Assembly: GCA_017650105.1 (NCBI GenBank)
Contig: JAGCFO010000003.1
Location: 1-64,000, forward strand
Direction of reading: 5' to 3'
Length of the DNA: 64,000 nt
From: Bacteroidaceae bacterium
Lineage (GTDB): Bacteria > Bacteroidota > Bacteroidia > Bacteroidales > Bacteroidaceae
Shown: in pieces, positions 9,422-18,792 of the stretch
Layout: every line of letters starts with the position of its first letter
How positions within the stretch are numbered: position 1 is the first letter of the stretch
Translations under genes and position numbers: made by a program
The notes under the pieces: model-generated
Told to the model about the DNA's origin: nothing
The model's input: the letters and a program-made list of their open reading frames with translations, nothing else
The model's database searches: none

Positions 9422-9958
9422 TTACTTCTTTACCCTTCCGCCCAAGACTATTCCTATGCTGGCACAGAATGAGTTGGGGGCCGAGGGCAACAATTGCGAC
9501 TCAAACGTCAGGCGCACAAGATGACCATATTCTACTCCCGCGCGCGGAGCAAGCACGGGCCTCACATGATGCTTCACGCCACTCAGCGTGAAATATTCAC
9601 GCACGTCGGCAACGCCGATGCCCAGCCCCACGAAGAAGGGGTTCTCATCCAGATGATTGAAGTTGTAATCTACATACATCTTTGCCGAAGGTACCGTAAC
9701 TAAATCAATCACATCCTCTTCGGGCATCGCAAACACTTCACCTATACTTCCCATCATATTAGCCTGCACACCATAGTCGAGAGGGGTGTTGCGGCTGTTA
9801 AGGCGGAATTCGCATCCCATCATAGCGTATACCTCATCCTGACTTACCGAACCGCCCAGGCCAAGAGGAATCAGCTCCGCCTCGAACCGTTTGACTCCCT
9901 GAGCATGACTGAGAACAAACCCCATCAGGCAAACAAATAAAAATAGGAACCTTTTCAT
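9422..9958 (-). CDS. Small outer-membrane beta-barrel protein, paralogue B
   Basis: About 178 residues from the ATG at 9958 (MKRFLFLFVCLMGF), which gives a clean signal peptide. A longer in-frame version to 10045 would place 29 non-signal residues before the leader and is less likely. The body has strand motifs GVQANMMGS, FFVGLGIGVADVREY and LAPRAGVEYGHLVRL, matching the gene just downstream. Function unknown. Probably outer membrane, first gene of the two-gene unit. Confidence 0.7.
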   Translation of the reverse strand: MKRFLFLFVCLMGFVLSHAQGVKRFEAELIPLGLGGSVSQDEVYAMMGCEFRLNSRNTPLDYGVQANMMGSIGEVFAMPEEDVIDLVTVPSAKMYVDYNFNHLDENPFFVGLGIGVADVREYFTLSGVKHHVRPVLAPRAGVEYGHLVRLTFESQLLPSAPNSFCASIGIVLGGRVKK

Positions 9959-10169
9959 AAGCATCAGATTTTTTGCAAAAATAGACAACCTCGTTGAAAA
10001 AAAAAAGGATTTTAACATTTCCGTGAATTCATAATATAAACGCATATTCTCCCAAAATACTGCATATCGTTGCAGAGATTTTTTCGTTTTCCTTCATTCC
10101 CGCTTCCCTTTTCGGCACAAGTAGAACTCGATGAAAAGGCAACCCAGAGGACATTGTAAGAGGGGTAAA

Positions 10170-10272
10170 TTTTGGAGAACAAATATCGCGATATGAAGAA
10201 GGAAAAAATTTTTTTGAAGAAAGAAAAAAACTTTTTGGAGAAGGAAAAAATTCCTCTCCTTTCTTCTTTTCA
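10170..10272. repeat. Dispersed purine-rich intergenic repeat, copy 2
   Basis: Reads AAATTTTGGAGAACAAATA, then CGATATGAAGAAGGAAAAAA, TTTTTTTGAAGAAAGAAAAA and TTTTTGGAGAAGGAAAAAAT. It aligns along most of its length with the reverse complement of 37505-37600 and, at its start, with the reverse complement of 46130-46210. Confidence 0.7.
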
Positions 10273-10449
10273 ATTCGGCAAGAAAATTTTCGTTGCGCTA
10301 CTGTTTTCAAAAATGCATAAAAACTGAATATTGTGGGGTTGGGGTTTAAGATAGACTTCGGCTCGGAAGAAAAAATGTGCCTCCCTCGCCTCGCTTTATC
10401 TTTAACCTTCGGTTTAAGATAGGGGTCGCTTCGGAAAAACTCAAATAAA

Positions 10450-10481
10450 TTTGGTTTTTCGCTCAGCTCACCCTATCTTTG
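10450..10481 (+). promoter_or_regulatory. Promoter of the pyrBI operon
   Basis: TTTG at 10450-10453 and TATCTTTG at 10474-10481 are 20 bases apart, matching the Bacteroidota housekeeping promoter. A leader of about 58 bases precedes the pyrB start. Confidence 0.8.
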
Positions 10482-10544
10482 CAGAGTCAATCGACAAAAA
10501 CAATGCCATAAGAAAGAAAAACAAGCAACAATCTACCATCTGTT

Positions 10545-11456
10545 ATGCCGCACAGTTTAGTCACCATTGCCAATCTCTCAAAAGAAAAAATCCTCTCCCT
10601 GCTCGACAACGCTGCCTGCTTTGAAGCGCAACCTAACCGTAGGCTTCTCGAGGGGCACGTCGTAGCAACCCTCTTCTTCGAACCCTCCACGCGCACGCGA
10701 CTGAGTTTCGAGACTGCCGTCAACCGACTGGCAGGGCGCGTGATAGGCTTCAGCGACGCTGCCAACACCAGCACGTCGAAGGGCGAGACACTTAAGGACA
10801 CCATCATGATGGTAAGCAACTACGCCGACTTGATAGTGATGCGCCATCATCTGGAAGGCGCCGCACGCTACGCCAGCGAAGTGTCGCCCGTGCCCATCAT
10901 CAACGCCGGCGACGGTGCCAACCAGCATCCCTCGCAGACGATGCTCGACCTCTACTCCATCCGCAAGACTCAGGGCACCCTTGAGGGACTCGACATCTGC
11001 CTCGTGGGCGACTTGAAATACGGGCGCACCGTCCACTCGCTCATCATGGCGATGCGACACTTCCATCCTCATTTCCACTTTGTGGCTCCCCCCGAGCTCG
11101 CAATGCCTGAGGAGTACAAAATCTACTGCCGGCAAAACGGCATCAGCTTTGAGGAGCACACCGAGTTTGACAGCTCTGTCATCAACAATACCGACATCCT
11201 CTACATGACACGCGTGCAGCGCGAGAGATTTACCGACCTGATGGAGTACGAGAGAGTGAAAAACGTGTACATCCTCCGCGCCGACATGCTGACAAACACG
11301 CGCCCCAATATGCGCATACTGCATCCCCTGCCCCGCGTAAACGAGATTGCCAACGACGTTGACGCCTGCCCGCAGGCATACTACTTCCAACAAGCCAAGA
11401 ACGGACTCTTCGTCCGCGAAGCACTCATCTGCGACTGTTTAGACATTGAAGCATGA
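10545..11456 (+). CDS. pyrB: Aspartate carbamoyltransferase, catalytic subunit
   Basis: Catalyses carbamoyl phosphate plus aspartate to N-carbamoylaspartate, the committed step of pyrimidine synthesis. 303 residues, normal for PyrB. The carbamoyl-phosphate motif [12 protein letters not shown] is at about 44-55, [12 protein letters not shown] at about 127-138, and the aspartate-domain HPLPR near 264. The gene overlaps pyrI by 4 bases (ATGA), so the two are translationally coupled and should form the E. coli-type regulated holoenzyme. Confidence 0.98.
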   Translation: MPHSLVTIANLSKEKILSLLDNAACFEAQPNRRLLEGHVVATLFFEPSTRTRLSFETAVNRLAGRVIGFSDAANTSTSKGETLKDTIMMVSNYADLIVMRHHLEGAARYASEVSPVPIINAGDGANQHPSQTMLDLYSIRKTQGTLEGLDICLVGDLKYGRTVHSLIMAMRHFHPHFHFVAPPELAMPEEYKIYCRQNGISFEEHTEFDSSVINNTDILYMTRVQRERFTDLMEYERVKNVYILRADMLTNTRPNMRILHPLPRVNEIANDVDACPQAYYFQQAKNGLFVREALICDCLDIEA

Positions 11457-11887
11457 AAGACAAACTACAAGTAGCCGCCCTCGAAAACGGCACCGTCATC
11501 GACCATATACCTTCGGAGCTGGTGTTCCGAATTGTTGACTTGCTGGGCTTGAACAACCTGCAGTCGAGCGTTACCATCGGCTATAACCTCCAGAGCCGCA
11601 AAATCGGACGAAAGGGAATCATCAAGGTAGCCGACAAATTCTTTACCGACGAGGAGATAAGCCGCCTGTCGGTAGTAGCCCCCAACGTGGTGCTCAACAT
11701 CATCCGCGGGTATGACGTAGTGGAAAAGAAGACTGTGACGATGCCCGACGAGCTGCACGGCATCGTGCGCTGCCCTAATCCGAAATGTATCTGCAACAAC
11801 GAGCCGATGCAGACATTCTTCCACGTCATCAACAAGGAAACCCGCACGCTGAAGTGCCACTACTGCGAGAAAGAACTGCACGTATAG
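11453..11887 (+). CDS. pyrI: Aspartate carbamoyltransferase, regulatory subunit
   Basis: 144 residues. The N-terminal allosteric domain (about 1-95) binds nucleotides. The C-terminal zinc domain carries the four cysteines seen in CPNPKCICN and CHYCEK (about 104-141), which hold zinc and contact PyrB. Starts inside the pyrB stop (ATGA overlap). Confidence 0.97.
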   Translation: MKDKLQVAALENGTVIDHIPSELVFRIVDLLGLNNLQSSVTIGYNLQSRKIGRKGIIKVADKFFTDEEISRLSVVAPNVVLNIIRGYDVVEKKTVTMPDELHGIVRCPNPKCICNNEPMQTFFHVINKETRTLKCHYCEKELHV

Positions 11888-11940
11888 AGCCAGACACCAC
11901 AGCCAACGACGAAACCAACGCCCCGAAAAGACTCCCTCCG

Positions 11941-12513
11941 ATGAAGCACAGTTTCAAGCCCGGCACGATGATATACCCGCTGCCTGCCGTAATGGTAAGC
12001 TGCGGAATGACTCCCGACGAGTACAACATCATCACCGTAGGATGGACGGGGACTATCTGCAGCAACCCGCCCATGTGCTATATCGCGCTACGCCCAGAGA
12101 GACACTCCTACGAGCTGATAAAAAAGAGCATGGAGTTTGTCATCAACCTGACTTCGGCAGACTTGGCGCGCGAGACAGACTGGTGCGGAGTACGCTCAGG
12201 GCGCGACTACAACAAGTTTAGCGAAATGAATCTGACGCCCCTTCCTGCCGAAGTGGTGCACGCTCCCATCATCGGGGAGGCGCCCCTCAGCATCGAGTGC
12301 AGAGTGAAGGAAATAGTTCCGCTGGGCTCTCATCACATGTTTGTGGCGGATGTTGTGAACATTCTTGCCGATGATAAGTTTTACAATCACGACACAGATA
12401 AGTTTGAGCTTGACAGTTGCGACCCTCTGGTGTACGTTCACGGAGGGTACTATCATCTTGGAGAGAAGATAGGCAAGTTCGGTTGGTCAGTCGAAAAGAA
12501 AAAAAGCAAATAA
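11941..12513 (+). CDS. Flavin reductase-like, FMN-binding split-barrel protein
   Basis: 190 residues from the ATG at 11941 (MKHSFKPGT). An upstream in-frame ATG at 11785 lies inside pyrI and is rejected. The motifs PLPAVMVSCG, TVGWTGTICSNPPMCYIALRPERHSYELI and FVINLTSADLARETDWCGVRSGRDYNKF fit the flavoredoxin/flavin reductase family of small FMN-binding proteins that transfer electrons between flavin, NAD(P)H and partner proteins. It lies 53 bases after pyrI and may be cotranscribed; no link to pyrimidine synthesis is evident. Confidence 0.85.
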   Translation: MKHSFKPGTMIYPLPAVMVSCGMTPDEYNIITVGWTGTICSNPPMCYIALRPERHSYELIKKSMEFVINLTSADLARETDWCGVRSGRDYNKFSEMNLTPLPAEVVHAPIIGEAPLSIECRVKEIVPLGSHHMFVADVVNILADDKFYNHDTDKFELDSCDPLVYVHGGYYHLGEKIGKFGWSVEKKKSK

Positions 12514-12535
12514 CTCCCCCATCGCCCTATCATCC

Positions 12536-13231
12536 ATGAAACGCACGCTCACATTCCTACTTATGTTGCTGATGCTGACTGGCGCCCGAGCCCAGTCGGA
12601 GCGGAAGCTTAATGTGGGAGCAAAGGCGGGATTCAGCTCTGCGACATACAGCGTGCTGGCACTGAGGGTGGATGGAAAGGAGATAACCGACTATACAACA
12701 AAGTCGGAGGTGAGCAACTACTTCACTCTCTTCCTCCGCTACAATATGGGGAAGCACTATCTTCAGACAGAAGCTTCGTACGACATCAACCATTATTCCG
12801 TCGAATTCCCTACGCTCCAGTGGTACCAACTTGCCAAATCAACCGACAGAACAGTTATCAACACCAACCTGACAAGCATCGGAGTTCCTTTGATTTACGG
12901 CTACCACACCCACAAGGAGAGTTTCTACGGGATGTCGTTCTATGCCGGGCCCAAAGTAAACTTCGTGCTTCTCTCTCAAAGCAACAACAATTACAAGAAT
13001 GTCACACAGGATGCCATCGTTGAACATATTCCACCGGTACTTCTGAGCGTGGTGATGGGATACGGCATCAACATCAGGAACCTCTTCTTCGACTTCAACT
13101 TCCAGATAGGAATAAATCAGGTTAGTCATGGATTCATCACGAAACATGGAGTGGTGACGATGGACCACAACGATATTGTTTTCAAACGCCGAAGGAACGA
13201 CATCTGTTTCTCGGCGGGATTTATGTTCTAA
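12536..13231 (+). CDS. Secreted outer-membrane beta-barrel protein
   Basis: 231 residues. A signal peptide (about 1-19, ARAQS) is followed by a strand-rich barrel: KLNVGAKAGFSSATY, YNMGKHYLQTEASYDI, GMSFYAGPKVNFVL, NDICFSAGFMF. The pattern is that of the PorT-like/OMP_b-brl group common in Bacteroidota. Cargo or partner unknown. It starts 22 bases after the flavin reductase and is probably the last gene of the pyrB transcript. Confidence 0.72.
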   Translation: MKRTLTFLLMLLMLTGARAQSERKLNVGAKAGFSSATYSVLALRVDGKEITDYTTKSEVSNYFTLFLRYNMGKHYLQTEASYDINHYSVEFPTLQWYQLAKSTDRTVINTNLTSIGVPLIYGYHTHKESFYGMSFYAGPKVNFVLLSQSNNNYKNVTQDAIVEHIPPVLLSVVMGYGINIRNLFFDFNFQIGINQVSHGFITKHGVVTMDHNDIVFKRRRNDICFSAGFMF

Positions 13232-13285
13232 ATACTAGCAACTAAGACTATAACGAATTAATCTAAATACAAAAAAGAAACACCT

Positions 13286-13726
13286 ATGAGCAAAAGAATC
13301 AAATGGGAAAATGTGATCTTCCGCACAATTGCCACTTTGGGAATACTAATGTTTGTCGGAGCGCTGATTTATTTCAAAGGAGAGCTTTCACGTACCGACA
13401 CCATCCTGATGTATGCAGGAATACTTGTCCTTCTGTTGTTAGCCATCTTCTGCAGCGGTTCTATCATCAGCAAAAGACATCGCCATAAACATCATCACCA
13501 TCATCACAGCTCATCTTCATCGAGCTCAAGTCATTCATCTTCCTCTGAGCATCATCACCATAGTTCCTCGTCAGAGCATCATCATCACAGCTCTTCCTCA
13601 TCGGAACATCATCATCACCAACATCACACTTCTTTCCCCCAAGAAGGATTTTCTGAAGATGGAGTGAAGAGGACGACATCAGAATCCTCGACTGCGGATA
13701 ATCCCAAAGAGGAAACGGAAGCCTAA
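13286..13726 (+). CDS. Small two-helix membrane protein with a Ser/His-repeat tail
   Basis: 146 residues. Two membrane helices (about 11-29 and 39-58) are followed by a basic stretch and a striking low-complexity tail (about 65-115) made of alternating serine runs and HHHH blocks, with the unit SSSSEHHHH repeated about three times, and then an acidic end. I do not recognise the family. Histidine runs could bind zinc, nickel or copper, but this is inference. The repeat DNA (TCATCATCACC-like) is prone to slippage, so length may vary among strains. It stands alone, 55 bases after the outer-membrane protein and 41 before udk. Confidence 0.75.
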   Translation: MSKRIKWENVIFRTIATLGILMFVGALIYFKGELSRTDTILMYAGILVLLLLAIFCSGSIISKRHRHKHHHHHHSSSSSSSSHSSSSEHHHHSSSSEHHHHSSSSSEHHHHQHHTSFPQEGFSEDGVKRTTSESSTADNPKEETEA

Positions 13727-13766
13727 TAAAGGATTCGACTAATTCTTACGATAAACACTTAAGATT

Positions 13767-14384
13767 ATGATTATCATCGGCATTGCAGGTGGGACAGGTT
13801 CTGGGAAAACCACCGTAGTAAGAAAAATCCAGGAGTATTTCAAACCCGGAGAAGTTGTCATCATCCCTCAAGACTCTTATTACAAAGACAGCAGTCATAT
13901 TCCCATCGAGGAGCGTCAGAACATCAATTTCGACCATCCTAATGCTTTTGACTGGGATCTCCTTTCCAAACATATCGGCATGCTGAAGAACGGAGAAGCT
14001 GTGGAGCAACCCACCTATTCCTACCTTACCTGCACGCGCCAAAAAGAAACCATCCACGTTGAGCCGCGCGAGGTAATAATAATCGAAGGCATTCTATCTC
14101 TCTGCGACGAAACGCTCCGAGAATTGATGGATCTGAAGATATTCGTGGATGCCGACCCCGACGACCGTCTCATTCGCGTCATCAAACGTGATGTGGTGGA
14201 ACGAGGACGAACAGCCGAGGCTGTCATTGAACGTTATCAAAGGGTGCTCAAACCTATGCACATGGAGTTTATCGAACCTACGAAACGTTACGCCGACGTC
14301 ATCATTCCACAAGGAGGACACAATCGGCGCGCTATTCACATGCTGCAAATGTTCATCCGCAAGATTCTCGATCAGAAAGGATAA
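13767..14384 (+). CDS. udk: Uridine kinase
   Basis: Phosphorylates uridine or cytidine to UMP or CMP (pyrimidine salvage). 205 residues, usual for Udk. The P-loop GIAGGTGSGKTT lies at 5-16. The substrate region DSYYKD (about 38-43), NFDHPNAFDW (about 53-62) and a late YQRVLKPMH-like segment are present. Follows the pyrimidine biosynthesis genes in the same direction, but with independent small genes between. Confidence 0.95.
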   Translation: MIIIGIAGGTGSGKTTVVRKIQEYFKPGEVVIIPQDSYYKDSSHIPIEERQNINFDHPNAFDWDLLSKHIGMLKNGEAVEQPTYSYLTCTRQKETIHVEPREVIIIEGILSLCDETLRELMDLKIFVDADPDDRLIRVIKRDVVERGRTAEAVIERYQRVLKPMHMEFIEPTKRYADVIIPQGGHNRRAIHMLQMFIRKILDQKG

Positions 14385-14446
14385 AAAACATATAAAGACA
14401 GAACTAACGAATCTCGACAATTCATATTCTGAAAACATTTTTCGAA

Positions 14447-15283
14447 ATGAAAAAAACTCATGCCATCATCATTACCATCCTTGTCAGCGCTGCTTCGTTG
14501 GCAGCCTGCTTCATGTGGGATAAGCATGAGATAACTGTCGAGACAATCCCTCCCCGTTTCGACACAATCATCACCCAAAGGCCCTACCCTCGCTACAGCA
14601 TAAGTGCCTACGACGAACTTTTCCGCGAATATGGCGACACCATAGGCTGGGACTGGAAATGGCTTGCCGCAATCGCTTTCGTAGAATCGCACTTTAATCC
14701 AGACGCGGTAAATGAATCGGGAGCGTCGGGGCTGATGCAGCTGATGCCGAAAACGGCTGTCGCAATGGGCATAGATTCCCTTCATCGCACAGATCCAAGA
14801 GCCAGCGTCAAGGGAGCCTCTCTTCTTTTCAAGCGTCTAAGCACGCGATTCCAAAACATCCCGATGCCCGATAGAGTTTGTTTCGTGCTTGCTTCCTATA
14901 ACGCTGGGCACGGGCATATCTTAGATGCTATGCGCTTAGCTGAGAAGTATGGCAGCGACAGTCATCTGTGGTACGGAAGTGTAGATAAATATCTTCGACT
15001 GAAAAACGAGCCGCATTACTATAACGATACGATTTGCCACAACGGCAAGTTTTCGGGCATTGAGACAACTCTCTTTGTAGAGAAGGTTCAAAAGAAATAC
15101 GACGAGTATTCACATCTTGAGGATATAGATAAGCGCATCCATCACCCTGACACTACACTCGTTCCCCTAAACGAGTCTGCCAGGCATCAGCTACATCTGA
15201 AAGCGAAGGAGACGATTCTGCGCCAACAACTGTTGCAAGAGGAAGAAGAAAAGAAAAAGAATCTGTCTTCCAACAATCAATAA
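14447..15283 (+). CDS. Membrane-bound lytic transglycosylase (SLT domain lipoprotein)
   Basis: 278 residues. The leader ends in lipobox SLAAC (Cys21), so a lipoprotein is expected. The soluble transglycosylase core has catalytic Glu80 in FVESHFNP, then ESGASGLMQLMP (about 90-101) and the late ASYNAGHGHILDA motif (about 151-163). These enzymes cleave peptidoglycan to anhydromuropeptides. A charged, E/K-rich tail ends the protein. Family resembles the MltF/MltC catalytic domains without the MltF solute-binding half. Its 3' end overlaps the convergent next gene by 7 bases. Confidence 0.9.
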   Translation: MKKTHAIIITILVSAASLAACFMWDKHEITVETIPPRFDTIITQRPYPRYSISAYDELFREYGDTIGWDWKWLAAIAFVESHFNPDAVNESGASGLMQLMPKTAVAMGIDSLHRTDPRASVKGASLLFKRLSTRFQNIPMPDRVCFVLASYNAGHGHILDAMRLAEKYGSDSHLWYGSVDKYLRLKNEPHYYNDTICHNGKFSGIETTLFVEKVQKKYDEYSHLEDIDKRIHHPDTTLVPLNESARHQLHLKAKETILRQQLLQEEEEKKKNLSSNNQ

Positions 15284-16179
15284 GCCTCCAATTCTAGGAT
15301 TTGACTCCTATTTTCCCTCGCATAATGTAAAAGGAAGCGCGTTTCCTCCTCCATAACTGGAATTTCCACACAGTTATGGTTGACATTGGTAGGATAAAGC
15401 ACCACAAGATACATCTCGGAAAGCTCAATGCCGTAATGTTCGCGCAAGATATAGCGATAGAGGTTCTGCTGAAGACAATAGTGATTGAATACGGTATCAT
15501 CAAGATGAGCCAAAGGAGGAAATGCACGACGCCCAAACCGGTTGTTCCTTTCTACACAAAAGCCCCCCACGCTCTCGAAGCCGATTTTGTTGCTTCGCTT
15601 CCAGTCGTACATACGAAACTTGCCTTCTTCATCTTTCGTAAGATAGTCGATAGTTCCCGCTACACCGTGCACCTCATCACAAATTCTCCATTCGGTACGA
15701 AATGATTCAGGTTTACGCTCTTCACGAAACTCCTCAAAAAGGTGTAGTTCGTGAGAGATGTCAATCTTCTTTGAACAGTTGACATACCTGCCTGAATAGT
15801 TGAAAGTGAATTCATGCTCCACAGGCAGCCCAAGCAACGACTGTTCAATCTGCTGATGCATAAACGTACCGGCATCGCGTGCCTCAGCACCTTGAGATTC
15901 CCACTCCTCCAAAATCTTATCCATAGGACAAGACGAAGTAGCCTTGCGTGCTGCAGCCTTCCTGCTGTCAAACCCCGGAAAAAGTTGCGTGATGAGGGAG
16001 CTGACAGAAATCATTGGTTCATCATCAAACGTGTAAATGTGCTTCTCTGGATAGAAATGCACATGTTTATCACGTTCGTTGGCATTTGTCAGGTTAAAAG
16101 CTTTAGGCTCGTATATTTCCTCTTGACCAAAGAGTTGGGAAAGAGGAGTATCATAGGAAGAATCGGTTAAGAAAGGCAT
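15277..16179 (-). CDS. PD-(D/E)XK nuclease-like protein
   Basis: 300 residues, cytoplasmic by sequence. The layout matches RecB/Cas4-type nuclease folds: an early H in GTFMHQQIE (H108), E163 in RTEWRI, D178 in GTIDYL, and D192-W-K194 in YDWKRS, with QQNLYRYIL further down (motif of the last helix). No helicase domain is attached. It lies 12 bases downstream of the thrA stop codon, in the same direction, so it may be the last gene of the thrA transcript. Role (repair, phage defence or other) is not known; the fold call is from motifs only. Confidence 0.7.
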   Translation of the reverse strand: MPFLTDSSYDTPLSQLFGQEEIYEPKAFNLTNANERDKHVHFYPEKHIYTFDDEPMISVSSLITQLFPGFDSRKAAARKATSSCPMDKILEEWESQGAEARDAGTFMHQQIEQSLLGLPVEHEFTFNYSGRYVNCSKKIDISHELHLFEEFREERKPESFRTEWRICDEVHGVAGTIDYLTKDEEGKFRMYDWKRSNKIGFESVGGFCVERNNRFGRRAFPPLAHLDDTVFNHYCLQQNLYRYILREHYGIELSEMYLVVLYPTNVNHNCVEIPVMEEETRFLLHYARENRSQILELEAY

Positions 16180-16191
16180 TTGTCAGTTTTT

Positions 16192-18647
16192 TTAGATATT
16201 TGCAATACTCATTATATCAGCGAAGACCCCAGCAGCAGTCACAGCCGCTCCTGCGCCATAGCCCTGAATCATCATCGGGTATTCTTTATAGCGCTCGGTT
16301 GTCAGAAGGATGATATTGTTGGAACCCTCCAGATTGTAAAGAGGATGCCAACGGTTCACTTCCTGCAAACCCACGCTTGCGTGCCCATTGTTGAGAGTCG
16401 CAACAAAGCGCCAACGTTTCGTCTCACGTACAAGACGTTGACGTTCTCTCTCAAAGCCTTCATCCAGCGCTTGGACATTCTCCCAGAAATCGTCAAGAGT
16501 GCCTTCAAACATCTGCTGCGGTATGAAAAGATGTTTCTCAACGTCGTTCTGCTCAATAGCATACCCTGCCTCGCGTGCAAGGATGACAAGTTTGCGCACC
16601 ACATCTTTTCCACTTAAGTCAATACGCGGATCGGGCTCGCTGAAACCTTTTTCTTTTGCAAGATGAATGGTTTCAGACAACTTGCAGTCAGCACTTATTG
16701 TATTAAAGATGAAATTGAGAGTCCCGCTTAGGACTGCTTCTATCTTCAGAATACGATCGCCTGAATTGATGAGGTCATTAATGGTGTTGATGATTGGAAG
16801 TCCAGCGCCTACATTTGTCTCAAAGAGGAATTTCACGCCCTTGCTGCGCGCCATATCCTTCAGATAGCGATAGTTGGCATAGTCAGAAGAGGCTGCCACC
16901 TTGTTTGCAGCAACAACACTGATGTTATGTTTCAGGAAATCGCCGTAGAGTGCTGCTACTTCAGAGCTCGCCGTGCAGTCAACAAACACGCTGTTGAAGA
17001 TATTCATTCCGATTACCTCTTCGCGCAGACGATTTATGTCGGAAGGACCTCCAGCCTTAAGGCTCTCGCGATAGTTTTCCAAAGGAATTCCTGCACGGTC
17101 GAACACCGCGAAGTGTCCCGTTGCGATGCCTACCACATTCAGTTGCAGTCCTCTCTCTCGCATCAGTTTTTCCCTTTGATTGCGAATCTGCTCTATCAAG
17201 CTGCTTCCTACAGTGCCAACGCCACAGATAAAGAGGTTCAACACGTTGTATTCCGAAAGGAAGAATGAATCGTGGATAACATTCAGTGTCTTGCGCAGCC
17301 AAGCCTTCTCGACGACAAACGAAATATTCGTTTCGCTGGCTCCCTGAGCTGCTGCCAACACATTGATACCATTGCGCCCCAGTACCCCGAAAAGTTTTCC
17401 TGCGATGCCGGCATTCCGCGCATATTCTCTCCTACGATAGCTACCGTTGCCAAATCGGTAATAATCTGCATGCGATTCATTTCGCCGAGTGCTATCTCCT
17501 TCGCAAACTCTTCATCAAGCACTTCTGCCGCAGCTTTGGCATCAACGGCACGAACTCCAATCGAAGTGCTGCTTTCCGAAGAGGGCTGGGCAACGAAGAA
17601 TACGCTGATGCCTGCAGCAGCCAGCGAACCGAAAATGCGCTGATTGATACCGATAATACCAACCATACCGAGTCCCGTGACGTTTATCAGGTTCGTATCG
17701 CTGATGCTTGAGATTCCTTTAATGGCGCGGGTGTTGTCTTGCAGCTTATCGCGAATGATGGTTCCTGGCGCAGAGGCATTGAAGGTATTCTTAATTAAAA
17801 TAGGTATATTCCTATGGAAAGCGGGATAAATGGTAGGCGGATAAACCACCTTCGCACCAAAGTTACACAGTTCCATCGCCTCCACATACGACAGTTCCTC
17901 AATGACATAGGCAGTTGAAATCACCCTCGGGTCGGCTGTCATAAAGCCGTCGACATCCGTCCAAATCTCCAGCACGTTTGCCTTAAGCACCGCAGCAAGG
18001 ATAGCTGCCGTATAGTCAGAGCCTCCGCGCCCAAGATTGGTGACACGCCCCGTCAGCACGTCTGTGGAGATGAAACCGGGAGCCACAGCTACACGACGTG
18101 TTCCCGTCTCTTCGTCGGCGAGAAGTTTCCCGAAATGCTTGAGAATCAGCTGCTCCGACATCTCTTTGTTCAACAGGCGCTTTCCGCCCTTCTCATCCGT
18201 CTTCATAAACAGACGTGAATCAAAGAGTTCGGCTCCATCTATCAGGGTGGAAACTATGAGGCTGGATAATCGCTCTCCGTAGCTCACGATAGTATCCATT
18301 GTGTGCGGAGAACTGTCGCGCAGCAGGAAAAGTCCGCGATAAATGTTCTGCAGTTCAGAGAGCAAGCTGCGCACATGCTTATATAGAGTCGTCTTGCGGC
18401 TCGTGCCCGAAGGGATGACTGAGCGAATCATCTGCTCGTGACGCTTCACCAACGCCTCGAATTCTGTCTCGTAGCTGCTGTCTCCCGACGATGCCATCTT
18501 TGCCATCTGAATCAGCCTGTCCGTTACGCCCCCGAGAGCCGACACAACCACTATGACCGTCTCGGTTTGTGACTCGACGATTTTCTTTACTTGCAGGATG
18601 CTCTCAACAGAGCCTACGGATGTTCCACCAAACTTCAGAACTTTCAT
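16192..18647 (-). pseudogene. thrA: Bifunctional aspartokinase / homoserine dehydrogenase, split by a frameshift
   Basis: Catalyses the first and third steps of the aspartate pathway to threonine and methionine. The aspartokinase half begins at the ATG at 18647 (KFGGTS at 4-9) and the homoserine dehydrogenase half ends at 16192 (GVGTVGSSL nucleotide-binding loop). The kinase frame is left after VAIVGENMRGMP, and the expected continuation (GIAGKLFGVLGRNGINVLAAAQGA) is in the next frame. A single missing C on the plus strand near 17408 (GATGCCGG where GATGCCCGG is expected) explains it. Correcting it gives 818 residues, the normal length. No slippery heptamer is visible, so a real mutation or a sequencing error is likelier than programmed shifting. 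Confidence 0.9.
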
Positions 18648-18792
18648 TTACGAACCATTTATTGTGTACCCTTCCCGAGGACTCTGACGCCTTCAGAAAG
18701 GACTTTTACCCTTATTTTAATATTTTGTTCGCAAAATTACGTATTATTTGATAAAAAACATTACTTTTGTGCATAAAAAACTACAAAAATAT

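Larger units (their letters stand above)
9959..10544. other. 586-bp non-coding divergent region before pyrB
   Basis: No convincing gene. It holds the second copy of the dispersed purine-rich repeat (10170-10270), a pair of direct repeats containing GGTTTAAGATAG (10342-10370 and 10411-10438), a small hairpin TATCTTTAA-CCTTCGG-TTTAAGATA (about 10398-10422), and the pyrB promoter. Confidence 0.6.

Noticed and set aside
11785-11940. Longer N-terminus for the flavin reductase
   Set aside because: The extra 52 codons lie within pyrI and do not read like the family. The ATG at 11941 fits.
17283-17361. Programmed frameshift in thrA
   Set aside because: No slippery heptamer or downstream hairpin at the shift point. 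A plain one-base loss in a C run is simpler.
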